From: Clavibacter michiganensis
GTDB lineage: Bacteria; Actinomycetota; Actinomycetes; Actinomycetales; Microbacteriaceae
Assembly (NCBI GenBank): GCA_002150995.1
Contig: MDHJ01000001.1
Coordinates: 2,542,001-2,606,000, forward strand
DNA: 64,000 nucleotides
Direction: 5' to 3'
Within the stretch, counting starts at the first letter, position 1, and every line of letters starts with the position of its first letter. Shown one piece after another: positions 27,573 through 39,150 of this stretch. The translations under genes were made by a program, and so were the position numbers. Under the pieces are notes generated by a model, which did not search any database, was not told where the DNA came from, and worked only from the letters and a program-made list of their open reading frames with translations.

Positions 27573-28457
27573 ATGCACCAGGACGGCGAGGACGCGGTCG
27601 AGGAGCTCGGCGCGCTGCCGGACGCGGAGCTCCGCCGCCGCGTCTACGCGCAGGGCGCCGACGGGTCGGACGAGCGCTGGATCCGCGCCGCCGCCGAGCT
27701 CGACCGCCGCGAGCGCACCGCCCGGGGCGACGGCCCGGACGACGATCGCGAGGGCGGGATCCGGGACGCCGAGCACCAGGCGGAAGACGACCACGACCCG
27801 GGCGCGGACGCGGACCCGGCGCCCCGGCGCCCCCGCCTCCCCGTCGCGCTGCTCGGAGCCTGCGCCGCCCTCGCGGTCGGCCTCCTCGCCGGCGTCGCCG
27901 TGGGCACCGGCCTCGGCACCGCCGCCCCGGAGGAGGGTGCGGGCGCCGCCGCGGACCGCTCGGACAGTGCCGCCTCCGATCTCCCGCGGACGGGCGGATC
28001 CGGCGCCGCCTCGACGGGCACGACCGGCACCTCGCCGAACGCGTCGGCCTCGCCCGCGCTGCTCGGCCCGGAGTCGCTGTCGGACACCCGCAGCCGCCCG
28101 ATCGGCGCGATCCTCGACTCCGAGCAGACCGACACCGACCTGCCGCCGCGCCAGGTGCGCGCGGACGTGGATCCCGCCTCCGTGCGCGGCGTGCAGACGA
28201 GCGTCGGGCTCTACGCGGCCCGTACCGTGACGGGCGACCTCTGCCTGCTGGTCTTCCCGGACGGCGGATCCGCGGTGCTCACCTGCGGCACGCCCGACCA
28301 GGTCTCCAGCACGGGCCTCCGCATCGCGTGGACGACCGTGTTCCCGTCGCGCAACCGCGACGGCTCCGTCGGCACGATCACGGGCGACGTCACCGCGACC
28401 TGGTCGACGGACGGCCTCATCACGCTGACGACGCCCGGCCGCCTCCTCGCGTACTGA
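27573..28457 (+). CDS. Single-pass membrane protein with acidic cytoplasmic N terminus, unknown function
   Basis: A 294-residue protein I do not recognise. Residues 1-85 are highly charged and look cytoplasmic, with a short helix (ALPDAELRRRVYAQGADGSDERWIRAAAELDRRER). A hydrophobic segment at about 88-112 is followed by a Ser/Gly/Thr linker and an exported domain of about 120 residues ending TATWSTDGLITLTTPGRLLAY, with two cysteines (DLCLLVF, VLTCGTPD) that could pair. GGAGGAGGAGG precedes ATG 27573. It has the same overall plan as the paralogue pair at 47.7-49.9 kb, but no clear sequence similarity to them. Convergent with the ABC-F gene. Confidence 0.8.
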   Translation: MHQDGEDAVEELGALPDAELRRRVYAQGADGSDERWIRAAAELDRRERTARGDGPDDDREGGIRDAEHQAEDDHDPGADADPAPRRPRLPVALLGACAALAVGLLAGVAVGTGLGTAAPEEGAGAAADRSDSAASDLPRTGGSGAASTGTTGTSPNASASPALLGPESLSDTRSRPIGAILDSEQTDTDLPPRQVRADVDPASVRGVQTSVGLYAARTVTGDLCLLVFPDGGSAVLTCGTPDQVSSTGLRIAWTTVFPSRNRDGSVGTITGDVTATWSTDGLITLTTPGRLLAY

Positions 28458-28579
28458 GGGGCGGACGGTGCGCCGCGGCGCCGTGACGGCCGCGGGCGGG
28501 CTCACGGCCCACGGGCACCCGACGGGACGATGGCCCCGCAGGTCCCAGGGAGCCCCGACGCCTGCCGAGGACGGGCGGA

Positions 28580-30397
<1,818 letters not shown>

Positions 30398-30544
30398 CGG
30401 ACGAGCCTAGGTGGTCTCCACCCGGGGAATTCCCGCGAGCGGTCCGTCGTTGCCCCTCCTCGTGACCCGATCGGGGTCGCGCGCTCGACGGGGAGCGGCC
30501 CGCCCCGTCCGGCCGCGGGGATCCGCCCACCGCGAGGAGCGCAC

Positions 30545-31830
30545 ATGACCACCGGCAGCACCGACACCGCATCCACGCCCACCGCCGCCGGATCCGCCGC
30601 GCTCGCGTCGCCCCGCCGCGACTCCCCCGTGGGCCTCGTGGTCTACGCGCTCACGCTGCTCGTGCTGGTCGCCAGCGGCGCCGCGCCCTCGCCGCTCTAC
30701 CCGTGTACCAGGAGGAGTGGGCGCTGCCTCCCGTGGTGCTCACGGTCGTGTTCGCCGTCTACGTCGCCGGCCTCCTCGCGACCCTGCTGACCGCCGGGCG
30801 GCTGTCCGACCACATCGGCCGCCGGCCCGTGATCCTCGGGGCGCTGGCCGTCTCCATCGCCGCGATGCTCGTGTTCGCCTTCGCCGAGGACGGGCTCGCG
30901 CTCGTGGTCGCACGCATCCTGCAGGGCCTCGCGATCGGCCTGGCGACCGGGGCCCTCGGCGCCGGGATGATCGACCACCAGCCCGTCCGCCGGTCCGGCC
31001 TCGCCGCCTTCCTCAACGGCGTGGTGCCGCCCGCCGCGCTGACCGTCGGCGCCCTGGGCAGCGGCTTCCTCGTGGCGTACGGGCCGGCCCCGGAGGAGAC
31101 GGTGTTCCTCGTGCTCGCCGGGCTCATGCTCGCCGCGGGCGTCGCCGTGGCCGTGGTGCCCGAGCGGCAGCCGCGGCGCGCGGGCGCGCTCCGCTCGCTC
31201 GTCCCGTCGGTGGCCGTGCCGCGCGCCGCGCGCTCGGTCTTCACCGCCGTCGTCGGCGGCATGATCGCCAGCTGGGCGCTCGGCGGCATGTTCCTCGCGT
31301 TCATCGGCTCCGTGCTCGGCACGACCTTCGGCCTGCACAGCGCCGCGCTCACGGGCGCCGCGATCGCCCTGTTCACCGGCACGGGCGCGATCACCGGCAT
31401 CGTGATCCGCACGCGCGACGCCCGCCGCAGCCTCATCGTGGGCGTCGTCGCGCTGGTGCTCGGCCCGGTCGGCCTCGTCGCGGCCATCTGGACGGCGTCG
31501 CTCCCCCTCTTCGCCGCGGCCGCGGTCGTCGGCGGCGTCGGCTTCGGCGCGGGCTTCCAGGCGGGCCTCCGGCTGGTGCTCGCGGAGGCGCCCGTCGACC
31601 AGCGCGCCAGCCTCCTCTCCTCCGTCTACGTCGCCAGCTACCTGGCGTTCGGGATCCCGAGCATCGTCGCCGGGGTCTTCGTGGAGGCCGACGGCCTGCC
31701 CGTCGTGCTCACCGTCTACGGCGCGTTCGTCGCGGCGAGCGCCCTGGTCGCGCTCGTGCTGCAGCTGGCGGGCGGCCGCGCCCGCCGGGCCGAGCGGATC
31801 GCCGCCGGGGACGCCGCGTCGGCCGCCTGA
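30545..31830 (+). pseudogene. MFS transporter, frameshifted
   Basis: ATG 30545 (with GAGGAG upstream) encodes a short N terminus and first helix (VGLVVYALTLLVLVASGAAPSPLY). The frame is then lost, while the rest of a 12-helix major facilitator continues from about 30703: YQEEWALPPVVLTVVFAVYV, then motif A GRLSDHIGRRPVILGAL. Adding one C to the CCC run 30700-30702 gives SPLYPVYQEEWALPP and 429 codons in total. Substrate unknown; the family is often annotated as drug or sugar efflux. Confidence 0.85.
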
Positions 31831-31921
31831 CGCGCACCGGCCCGGGCGTCCGGGGGCGCCGCCCTTCCGCTGGCGCACGGTGCCTGACATGCTCGTCGCG
31901 ACGATCGACGACGGGGGCACC

Positions 31922-32872
31922 ATGACGGATCCGGACGACGACGCGGGCGACGACGAGGTCGGCCCCGACGCCGAGTGGGGACGCCTCGTCGGGGAGGTCG
32001 GGCAGGCGACCATCGGCGATCCCCGCATCGCGCGGCTCGTCTTCGTGCCCGCGGCCGTGCCGCACCCGTTCGAGGACGCCGTCGAGGTGTTCGAGCGGGC
32101 CGCGACGCAGCTGCTCGCCGGCTCCGCGGAGCGCCCCGTGGCGTTCCTCGGCTACCACGCGATGAACCGCCTCACGCGCTCCCGGGAGGCGGTGGGCTTC
32201 CTCGTGACCGATCGCGCCGTGCACGTGCGGGATGCGCCGTCCGGGGTGATCCTCCGTGCGCCCGTGCGGCGGATCCCGCTGGTCCGCGGCCCGGAGGGCC
32301 CCGCCGCGTCGGCGGCGGCGACCGTCGCGGCGGCCGCCGGGGGATTCGCCTGGCAGCACGTCGACCACCTGCTCCCTCCGGACGCGCGGCCCGTCCTCCT
32401 CGGGGCGCTGGAGCGGGCCGTCGCCCTCACCCTCGAGCACGACGCGCGGACCTCGCGGTCGCTGCCCGCGGCCGTGCCCCGCGCCCGTGGCCTCATCGGC
32501 CGCATCGCGGAGCTCGAGCTCGGCGACGTGGTGCGGCTGCCGGACGATCCGCGGCACCGCAAGCACATGGCCCGGCTGACGAAGGCGCTGGCCCTCCCTG
32601 CGGAGGAGCAGGTCCTCTTCACGGTGACCGACCAGACCCTCGGCGGGCCGTACGGGGTCGTCGTCACCGGCACCGCGATCCGCTCGAAGGACCTCATGGA
32701 GGAGCCGGTGGCGACGCCGATCGCCGGCCTCGATCCGACCGCGATCCACGTGGAGGGCGCCCATCTGCACGCCGGCGACGCGCACACGCTCCCGGCGCAC
32801 CTGGAGGACGCCCAGCGCACCGCGCTCGAGACGCTCGTCCGCGAGCACGTCGGCGGCGCGCTCGACGGGTGA
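31922..32872 (+). CDS. Conserved hypothetical protein with possible PH-like domain
   Basis: About 316 residues from ATG 31922 (an in-frame ATG at 31889 is possible). It has no signal peptide or membrane helix. Residues near 85-115 (GFLVTDRAVHVRDAPSGVILRAPVRRIPLV) and 215-275 (QVLFTVTDQTLGGPYGVVVTGTAIRSKDLMEEPVATPIAGLDP) resemble strand patterns of bacterial PH-like domains (a 'TGTAI...I...I' layout). This is a weak inference. Function unknown. It may follow the MFS gene by 91 bases, with no shared function evident. Confidence 0.75.
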   Translation: MTDPDDDAGDDEVGPDAEWGRLVGEVGQATIGDPRIARLVFVPAAVPHPFEDAVEVFERAATQLLAGSAERPVAFLGYHAMNRLTRSREAVGFLVTDRAVHVRDAPSGVILRAPVRRIPLVRGPEGPAASAAATVAAAAGGFAWQHVDHLLPPDARPVLLGALERAVALTLEHDARTSRSLPAAVPRARGLIGRIAELELGDVVRLPDDPRHRKHMARLTKALALPAEEQVLFTVTDQTLGGPYGVVVTGTAIRSKDLMEEPVATPIAGLDPTAIHVEGAHLHAGDAHTLPAHLEDAQRTALETLVREHVGGALDG

Positions 32873-33480
32873 GGCGGATCCGCCCGGACCGGTGGGGCGC
32901 GGTCGGCGGAGCGCGGGTAGCGGAGCGCGGGCAGCGGTGAGGCGCCGCCCGTGTCCTCCGACGCGGGCCGCACGGCGCCGCTCGTCGCGCCCGCCTCCCA
33001 CCGACGGAGGCGCCGGAGCCCACGCACGCGGACGGCCGTGCCCGCCGCGCCGCCCAGCGCGAGCGATCCCGCGGCGAGCGCGACGGCGGTCCCGGGCGTC
33101 GTGTCGCCCACGACGGCGGAGGCGACCACCATCGTGGCGAGCGACAGGACGAGCGACAGCTCCGCGGCCCCGCTCACGTCCATCGGGCGAGGCCGGGGCG
33201 GGTGACCGGTGCGCGCGGCCGCCCGCCGTGCCCGGTGGAGCCGCAGCCCGCGACGGAGCGTCCGCACGCCCGCGACCACGACCCCGGCCAGCGCGAGGAC
33301 GAGGCCGACCCCGAACACGACGAGGAGCAGCCGCGGCGCCCCCGCGGCGAGCGGGGACCCGACCATCACCACCCAGCCCGCCGACATCAGGACCGTCTGC
33401 GGCCTCACGGGGAGGACGGGCCGCCCGTGCCGCCCGCGGCGGGCCGACGCGACCCGCGCCTCCCGGATGACGAACCGCAC
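32873..33480 (-). CDS. Putative membrane protein, 3' end undefined
   Basis: From GTG 33480 the frame encodes VRFVIREARVASARRG, then two long hydrophobic hairpins (VLMSAGWVVMVGS...LLLVVFGVGLVLALAGVVVAGV and ELSLVLSLATMVVASAVVGD...VALAAGSLALGGAAG), each followed by arginine-rich loops. This looks like a real four-helix protein. No stop codon occurs on this strand in any frame between 33174 and 32694, and this frame runs on antisense through the neighbouring gene to 32152. The true end is therefore unknown; the listed end is only where the convergent gene stops. Confidence 0.5.
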
Positions 33481-33665
33481 GACCGACCTCCCGGATCCCG
33501 TGCGGACGCTAGCGCGGACGCCGGTCCCCTGCGTCCGATCGTCCCCAGGCGCCTCCGCCGATCGGGACGGCGGGGTCGCGCCGCCGCGGGCTGGGGACGC
33601 GCGGGAGGGCGGTGCCGGGCCGCCGGTTAGCGTCGTCACCTCCGCCCCGACCCGAGGAGAGCGCG

Positions 33666-34501
33666 ATGACCGTCCCCGTCGATCCTGCGCGCCGCCCGCT
33701 CCGGACCGCCTGGGCCCTCGTCGTCGCGTACCTCGTGGTCACCGTCGGCCTGGGCGGCCTCCTCGAGGGCCTCGCGGGCGAGCGCGACGCGACGAGCCGC
33801 GTGGTGCTCGGCCACGTCATCCCGGTGACTCTCGCGGTGGGCGGTCTCCTCCTGCACGTGTGGTGGGTCGGCGACCAGGCCGCCGTGTGGCGGGAGCGCT
33901 CGACGCTCGCGATGTCACCGCGCCGGCCGTGGCTCCTCGCCTTCCCGGTGCTCCTCGTCCTTCTCCCGGTCCTCGGGCGGCGACCGTGGCGTGGGGCGCG
34001 ATCCCCGCGACGACGGTCCTGGTCGTCGTGGTGAGCACGGGCCTCGTGGGGGTCGGCGAGGAGCTGCTGATCCGGGGCGTGCTGCTCGTGGCCGTCCGGG
34101 CGCGCCACGGCGAGCTCGCGGCGCTGGGCATCACCAGCGGCGCGTTCGCCCTCGGTCACGTCCCCGGCAGCCTCGTCGGCGGCATGCCCGCACCCGAGCT
34201 CGCGCTGCAGGTCGCCTACCTCGCCGTCGTGGGCGCGGCCTGCTGCTGGATGCGCCGGGTCACGGGCCGCCTGTGGCCCGTCATGGTCGTCCACGCGGCC
34301 GTCGACGCGACGGTCCTCCTCGGCGCGGCCTCCGGATCCGCGCCCTCGGCGCACCCGATCCCCGAGCAGACGGCGGAGGTCCTGCTGGCGGTCGTGCAGT
34401 CGCTGCTGGTCGTCGCCGTGGCGGCCGGCTGCGTGAGCGCGCGACGCGAGGACCGGCGCACCGCAGCCGCGCGGGCCGCGGAGGCCGCGCCCGGCGGCTG
34501 A
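33666..34501 (+). pseudogene. CPBP family intramembrane metalloprotease, frameshifted
   Basis: ATG 33666 (GAGGAGAGCGCG upstream) opens a frame with basic/hydrophobic segments ending at 34034. The CPBP core lies in another frame: VGVGEELLIRGVLLVA (EExxxR), FALGHVPG and VMVVHAAVDATVLL (HxxxD). Adding one G to the GGG run 33975-33977 joins them as LLPVLGAATVAWGAIP and gives 279 codons. CPBP (Abi) proteases process prenylated proteins or bacteriocins; most bacterial members have no known substrate. Convergent with moaE, 16 bases apart. Confidence 0.85.
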
Positions 34502-34517
34502 GCCGCGGCGGCATGGG

Positions 34518-34949
34518 TCACCCGAGCGAGGCGACCCACTCGCTCGAGCCGTCGTCGAACGCCTGCTGCTTCCAGATGGGGACGCGCTGCTTGACCTCGT
34601 CGACGAGCACGCCGCAGGCGGCGAAGGCGTCGGCGCGGTGCGCGGAGGACACGGCGCAGGTGAGCGCGACGTCGCCGATGCCGAGCCGGCCGATCCGGTG
34701 CTCCACCGCGATGCGCACGTCCGGGTAGCGGGCGGAGACGTCGAGGGCGACCTGCCGGATCGCCTGGCGCGCGGCGGGATGCGCGGAGTAGTCGAGCCAG
34801 AGCACGCCCCGGCCGTCGTCGTGGTCGCGCACGACGCCCTCGAAGGTCACCACGGCGCCCGCGTCGTCGGCGCGCACGGCGTCGGCGCAGTCCTCGACGC
34901 GGATCGCCCCGCCGGCGATGCGCGCGAACAGCACCCGGTCGGCGGTCAC
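34518..34949 (-). CDS. moaE: Molybdopterin synthase catalytic subunit MoaE
   Basis: A 143-residue large subunit of molybdopterin synthase, which adds sulfur from MoaD thiocarboxylate to cyclic pyranopterin monophosphate. Seen: VVTFEGVVRDHDDGRGVLWLDYSAHP, VEHRIGRLGIGD and the C-terminal VPIWKQQAFDDGSSEWV. The usual catalytic Lys-Lys pair reads Lys-Gln (WKQQ), which occurs in some actinobacteria. It is last in the operon, overlapping mogA by 4 bases. No moaD or moaA lies in the window. Confidence 0.95.
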   Translation of the reverse strand: MTADRVLFARIAGGAIRVEDCADAVRADDAGAVVTFEGVVRDHDDGRGVLWLDYSAHPAARQAIRQVALDVSARYPDVRIAVEHRIGRLGIGDVALTCAVSSAHRADAFAACGVLVDEVKQRVPIWKQQAFDDGSSEWVASLG

Positions 34950-35473
34950 GCGCGCTCCTCCCGGTCGGCAGCCGGATCCGTCGCGGGGTGGACGGAGCCG
35001 CGGATCTGCTCGAGGACGTGGTCGAGGACGCCGTCGAGGACGGCCAGCCCGTCACGCACGCCGCCGGGCGAGCCCGGCAGGTTCATGACGAACGAGCCGC
35101 CGGCGACGCCCGCGTGCCCGCGCGTGAGCACGGCGGTGGGCGTGTGGGCCACGCCGACGCGGCGGACCTCCTCCACGATGCCCGGGATCTCGAGGTCCAG
35201 CAGCGGGGCGGTCGCCTCGGGCGTGCGGTCGGTGGGCGTGACGCCCGTGCCGCCCGTGGTGAGGACCACGCGCGCGCCCTCCGCGACGGCCTCGGCGAGC
35301 GCCGCGCCCACGCCGGGCCCGTCGGCGCGGACGAGCGGGCCGCCGACCGCGAAGCCGCGCTCGGCCAGCCACGCCGCGATGACGGGCCCCGTGCGGTCCT
35401 CGTACTCGCCCGCGGCGGCACGGGTGGAGGCGACGATGACGACGGCCCGGCCGCGCGGATCCGAGCCGCTCAT
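34946..35473 (-). CDS. Molybdopterin adenylyltransferase MogA/MoaB
   Basis: A 175-residue protein that adenylylates molybdopterin before metal insertion. The family nucleotide motif is VVLTTGGTGVTPTDRTPEAT; AVVIVASTRAAAGEYEDRTGP and GGSFVMNLPGSPGGVRDGL also match. It overlaps moaC upstream and moaE downstream by 4 bases each, showing tight translational coupling. MogA and MoaB cannot be separated by eye. Confidence 0.94.
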   Translation of the reverse strand: MSGSDPRGRAVVIVASTRAAAGEYEDRTGPVIAAWLAERGFAVGGPLVRADGPGVGAALAEAVAEGARVVLTTGGTGVTPTDRTPEATAPLLDLEIPGIVEEVRRVGVAHTPTAVLTRGHAGVAGGSFVMNLPGSPGGVRDGLAVLDGVLDHVLEQIRGSVHPATDPAADREERA

Positions 35474-35970
35474 GCGCGCACCCAGTCGCCGGACTTGCCG
35501 CCCTGCTTCTCGCGCACCAGGACCTCGGTGATCACGGCCCGGGCGTCGACGGCCTTCACCATGTCGTAGAGGGTGAGCGCGGCGACCGAGGCCGCGGTCA
35601 GGGCCTCCATCTCGACGCCCGTGACGCCCGTGGTGCTCACCGACGCGACGACCGTGAGCCGGTCGTCCGCACCCGCGATGTCGATCTCGATGCGCCCGAT
35701 CGGCAGCGGGTGGCAGAGCGGGATGAGGGACGAGGTCTGCTTCGCCGCCATGATCCCGGCGATGCGCGCCGTCCCGACGGCCTCGCCCTTGGGCAGGTCG
35801 CCGGAGATCACGGCCCGGACGACCTCGGGCCGCGTGACGAGCACCGCCTGCGCGACGGCGCGGCGCTTCGTGGTCGCCTTGCCGGTCACGTCGACCATGT
35901 GCGCGGATCCGTCCGGCCGCAGGTGGGTGAGGTCGGGCGCGACGTCCGCGCCGGCTCCGGGGTCAGTCAT
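35470..35970 (-). CDS. moaC: Cyclic pyranopterin monophosphate synthase MoaC
   Basis: A 166-residue enzyme completing cyclic pyranopterin monophosphate after the radical-SAM step of MoaA. Motifs: HMVDVTGKATTKRRAVA, AGIMAAKQTSSLIPLCHPL, and GVTGVEMEALTAASVAALTLYDMVKA with the active-site Glu and Asp/Lys. It overlaps the moeA stop by 8 bases and mogA by 4. Confidence 0.96.
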   Translation of the reverse strand: MTDPGAGADVAPDLTHLRPDGSAHMVDVTGKATTKRRAVAQAVLVTRPEVVRAVISGDLPKGEAVGTARIAGIMAAKQTSSLIPLCHPLPIGRIEIDIAGADDRLTVVASVSTTGVTGVEMEALTAASVAALTLYDMVKAVDARAVITEVLVREKQGGKSGDWVRA

Positions 35971-37257
35971 CGATGCTCCAGACGGTCACGGCGTCGCCGG
36001 CCTCGAGCCGGTCGAGACCTGCGGGGATGTGGACGAGGTAGGTGGCGGTCGCGTACGCGTGCAGGAGATGGGATCCGGGGCCGCCGACCGGGACCACCCG
36101 GCCGTCGGCGTCGATCCGGCCGCGCCGCACCTGGTGCTTGCCGGCGGGCGAGTCGAGGGCCTCGGCGAGCGGCAGCTCCTGCGCCGCGCGGTCGGGGCGC
36201 GGGTGCCCAGCGAGGGCGCGCAGCACGGGGCGGAGGAAGAGCTCGAAGGAGACGAGCGCGCTCACGGGGTTGCCGGGGAAGGCCACCACCGGGACGCGGG
36301 CGCCGCCGAGGTCCGCCGTCCCGAGGCCCTGCGGCCCGCCCGGCTGCACGGCGACGGATCGGAACTCCACGCCGCCGCCCTCGAGGACGTCGCGCACCAC
36401 CTCGTAGGCGCCCGCGCTCACGCCGCCTGTGGTGACGAGCAGGTCGACGCCGTCGGCGGCCGCGCGGAGCGCGTCGCGCACGCGGTCGGGCTCGTCGGAC
36501 GCGACCCGCAGCGCGCGGACCTCCGCGCCGGCGGCGTGCAGCGCCGCCGCCAGCGCGACGGAGTTGGCGTCGTGCACCTGGCCGGGCGCGAGCTCCTCGC
36601 CGGGGCCGCGCAGCTCGAGGCCGGTGGAGAGGAGGAGGACGACGGGTCGGCGGCGGACCACGACGCGGGCGACGCCCGCCGATGCGAGGACGCCCAGTGC
36701 GCGGGGAGGAGGCGCGTCCCCCGGGCGACCAGCGGGCGGCCCGCGGCGAGGTCGCTGCCGCGCTCGCGGACGTACGCGCCCGCGTCGACGGGAGCGGTGA
36801 AGGAGACCGTCGCGTCGACCGCGGCCTCGTCGACGAAGCGGTCCGGCGTCGCGGCCTCGACGGGCACGACCGCGTCGGCGCCGGGCGGCACGGGGGCGCC
36901 CGTCATGCAGGGCGCGGCCGTGCCGGGGGCGAGCGGCGGGGCGGCGCGGCCGGCGGGGATCCGCGCGGCGATGCGGAGGGCGACCGGCCGCGCGGGCGAA
37001 GCGGCCCGGATGTCCGCCACGCGCACGGCGTAGCCGTCCATCTGGGAGTTCCGGAACGGCGGGAGGTCGAGGGGGTTGGTGACGTCGTGGGCGAGCACGC
37101 GGTCGGCGTAGCGGTGCGGATCGGCCGTGAGCGCGCCCGCGTCGACGGGCAGCTCCTCGCCGGGCAGGTCCGCGAGCGGGGCGAGGAGGGCGCGCACGGC
37201 CGCGCGGTGCTCCTCCACGCGACGTCGCGCGGGGCCGGCGGGGCGGTCGGTGCTCAT
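35963..37257 (-). pseudogene. moeA: Molybdopterin molybdotransferase MoeA, frameshifted
   Basis: MoeA inserts molybdate into adenylylated molybdopterin. The N-terminal frame from ATG 37257 has RNSQMDGYAVRVADIR, CMTGAPVPPGADAVVPVE and GSDLAAGRPLVARGTRLLP, then degenerates. The C-terminal frame has VVLLLSTGLELRGPGEEL, VTTGGVSAGAYEVVRDVL and VVAFPGNPVSALVSFE. Adding one base to the GGGG run 36703-36706 (CCCC on the coding strand) reads LLPRALGVLASAGVARVVV and gives 432 codons. The operon's first gene is thus probably intact in the organism. Confidence 0.9.
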
Positions 37258-37338
37258 GCCCCCATCATCCCCGAGACGCGGTGGCCATCCGCCGATCCCG
37301 CGCCCCCGACCGTCAGGCGGCCGCCCTAGGGTCGGACC

Positions 37339-38112
37339 ATGACCATCGCCGCCCGCGGGCAGACCCTCGTCGACCTCCACACCGCACCCGAGCTCCTCCG
37401 GGTGGTGAACGTGTGGGACGCGATCTCGGCCGCCGCGGTCGCCGCGCTGCCCGAGACCCGGGCCCTCGCCACCGCGAGCCACTCCATCGCCGCGACCTTC
37501 GGCTACGAGGACGGCGAGCGGATCCCGCTCGACCTGCACCTCGACATGATCGGCCGCATCGTCGCCGCCGTGGAGCAGCCCGTCTCCGCCGACCTCGAGT
37601 CGGGCTACGGCGACGCCGGCGAGACCGTGCGCCGCGCCATCGGCGTCGGCGTCGTCGGCGCGAACCTGGAGGACGGCATGCGGCCGCTCGCCGACTCCGT
37701 GCGCGCCGTCGAGGCGGCCGTCGCCGCGGCTGAGGCGGAGGGCGTGCCCTTCGCCCTCAACGCCCGCACCGACGCATACGTGCGGGCCGGCGACCGCGAC
37801 CGGTCCGACGTCCTCGCCGACGCCGTCGAGCGCTCGCGCGCCTACCTCGCCGCGGGCGCCACGAGCGTCTTCGTGCCCGGCCCGCTCACGGAGGACGAGG
37901 TGCGCACCCTGGTCGACGCCGTCGGACCGCAGCGCCTCACCGTCATCGGCATCCCCGGCTCCCTCTCCCCCGCGCGCCTCGAGGAGCTCGGCGTCGCGCG
38001 CATCTCCTACGGCCCGTGGACGCAGCGCGTCGCGCTGACGGCGCTCCAGGACGCGGCGAAGGACCTCTACGCGGGCGGCGCGCTGCCCGAGGGGACGCGT
38101 CCGCTCAACTGA
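37339..38112 (+). CDS. Isocitrate lyase/PEP mutase family protein
   Basis: A 257-residue TIM-barrel enzyme of the PEP mutase/isocitrate lyase superfamily. Visible: VVNVWDAISAAAVAALPETRALATASHSIAATFGYEDG, VSADLESGYGDAGETVRRAI with acidic metal ligands, VVGANLEDG and FALNARTDAYVRAG. Members cleave or make C-C or P-C bonds next to carboxylates; the substrate of this subgroup is unknown. TAGGGT (37327-37332) ends six bases before the ATG, suggesting a leaderless message. Divergent from moeA by 81 bases. Confidence 0.9.
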   Translation: MTIAARGQTLVDLHTAPELLRVVNVWDAISAAAVAALPETRALATASHSIAATFGYEDGERIPLDLHLDMIGRIVAAVEQPVSADLESGYGDAGETVRRAIGVGVVGANLEDGMRPLADSVRAVEAAVAAAEAEGVPFALNARTDAYVRAGDRDRSDVLADAVERSRAYLAAGATSVFVPGPLTEDEVRTLVDAVGPQRLTVIGIPGSLSPARLEELGVARISYGPWTQRVALTALQDAAKDLYAGGALPEGTRPLN

Positions 38113-38205
38113 CGCCCCTGCGCACCTCGGCGGACGGAGCGGGCCCGACCGGGCACGCCGCCGCCCGCCCGCCCGAACCCCGGAACCGCCCTCGAAGGAG
38201 CACCC

Positions 38206-39150
38206 GTGACCGACACCCCCGCCCCGGCACCCGCCGACGCGTCCACCACCCGTCCCCGCGCCGAGATCGGCGTCATCGGCGGATCCGGCCTGTACGCCCT
38301 GCTCGACCCCGCCACCAGCGCATCGCACCGCGTCGCGACGCCGTTCGGACCGACGTCCAGCGAGGTGACCGTCGGCGAGCTCGCCGGCCGCCGGGTGGCG
38401 TTCCTCACGCGGCACGGCGCCGACCACTCGGTCGCGCCGCACCTCATCGACTACCGGGCGAACGTCTGGGCGCTGGCGTCGCTCGGCGTGACGGCCATCG
38501 TCTCGTCGTCCGCCGTGGGCGGCGTCTCGCCGGACTACCCGCCGGGATCGCTCGTGCTCACCGACCAGCTCCTGGACCGCACCTGGGGCCGCCCGGACAC
38601 CTTCTTCGACGCCGGCGTCGTGCAGCACCTGTCCGCCGCCGACCCGTTCGACCCGGCCCTGCACGGCCCCGCGGCCGCGGCGCTGGTCGAGCTCGAGGGC
38701 GGCGACCGCGCCGATCCCGCGGGGCCGCTGCGCACCTCGGGCACCGTCGTCGTCATCCAGGGGCCGCGGTTCTCCACGCGCGCCGAGTCGCTGTGGTTCC
38801 GCCAGGCGGGTGCCCACATCGTGAACATGACGCAGTACCCGGAGGTCGTCCTGGCCTCCGAGCTCAACGTCGGCACCGTCAACCTGTCGTTCGTCACCGA
38901 CGCCGACGCGGGCCTCGCGCCGCTGCCCGGTGAGCAGGGCGACGCGGTCACCGCCGAGCTGGTGTTCGCGCGCCTCCGGGAGGCGCAGCCGCGCATCGTG
39001 CGGGCGATCGAGGCGGTCGTCCGCGCGATCCCGGCCGGCTACCGCGGCCGCCCCCTCATCGACGCGGACGCGGTCGCCTCGGTGCTCGCGCGTCCCGTCA
39101 CGGGCGCGACGGGCGACGCGGCGGCGCCGGCGACGGAGGCGCGCTCGTGA
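38206..39150 (+). CDS. S-methyl-5'-thioadenosine phosphorylase family protein
   Basis: A 314-residue trimeric-type purine nucleoside/MTA phosphorylase, splitting methylthioadenosine with phosphate in methionine salvage. Motifs: EIGVIGGSGLYALL, VAFLTRHGADHSVAPHLIDYRANVWAL, SSAVGGVSPDYPPG, VVIQGPRFSTRAESLWFRQ and VNMTQYPEVVLASELNV. GTG 38206 has AAGGAG a few bases upstream. Its stop overlaps the epimerase start by GTGA. The C-terminal extension of 35 residues is variable. It could also act on inosine or adenosine. Confidence 0.93.
   Translation: MTDTPAPAPADASTTRPRAEIGVIGGSGLYALLDPATSASHRVATPFGPTSSEVTVGELAGRRVAFLTRHGADHSVAPHLIDYRANVWALASLGVTAIVSSSAVGGVSPDYPPGSLVLTDQLLDRTWGRPDTFFDAGVVQHLSAADPFDPALHGPAAAALVELEGGDRADPAGPLRTSGTVVVIQGPRFSTRAESLWFRQAGAHIVNMTQYPEVVLASELNVGTVNLSFVTDADAGLAPLPGEQGDAVTAELVFARLREAQPRIVRAIEAVVRAIPAGYRGRPLIDADAVASVLARPVTGATGDAAAPATEARS

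Noticed and set aside
36418-38817. Very long minus-strand ORF across moeA, the PEP mutase-like gene and MTA phosphorylase
   Set aside because: Only its last part is MoeA; the rest is antisense to two well-supported plus-strand genes.
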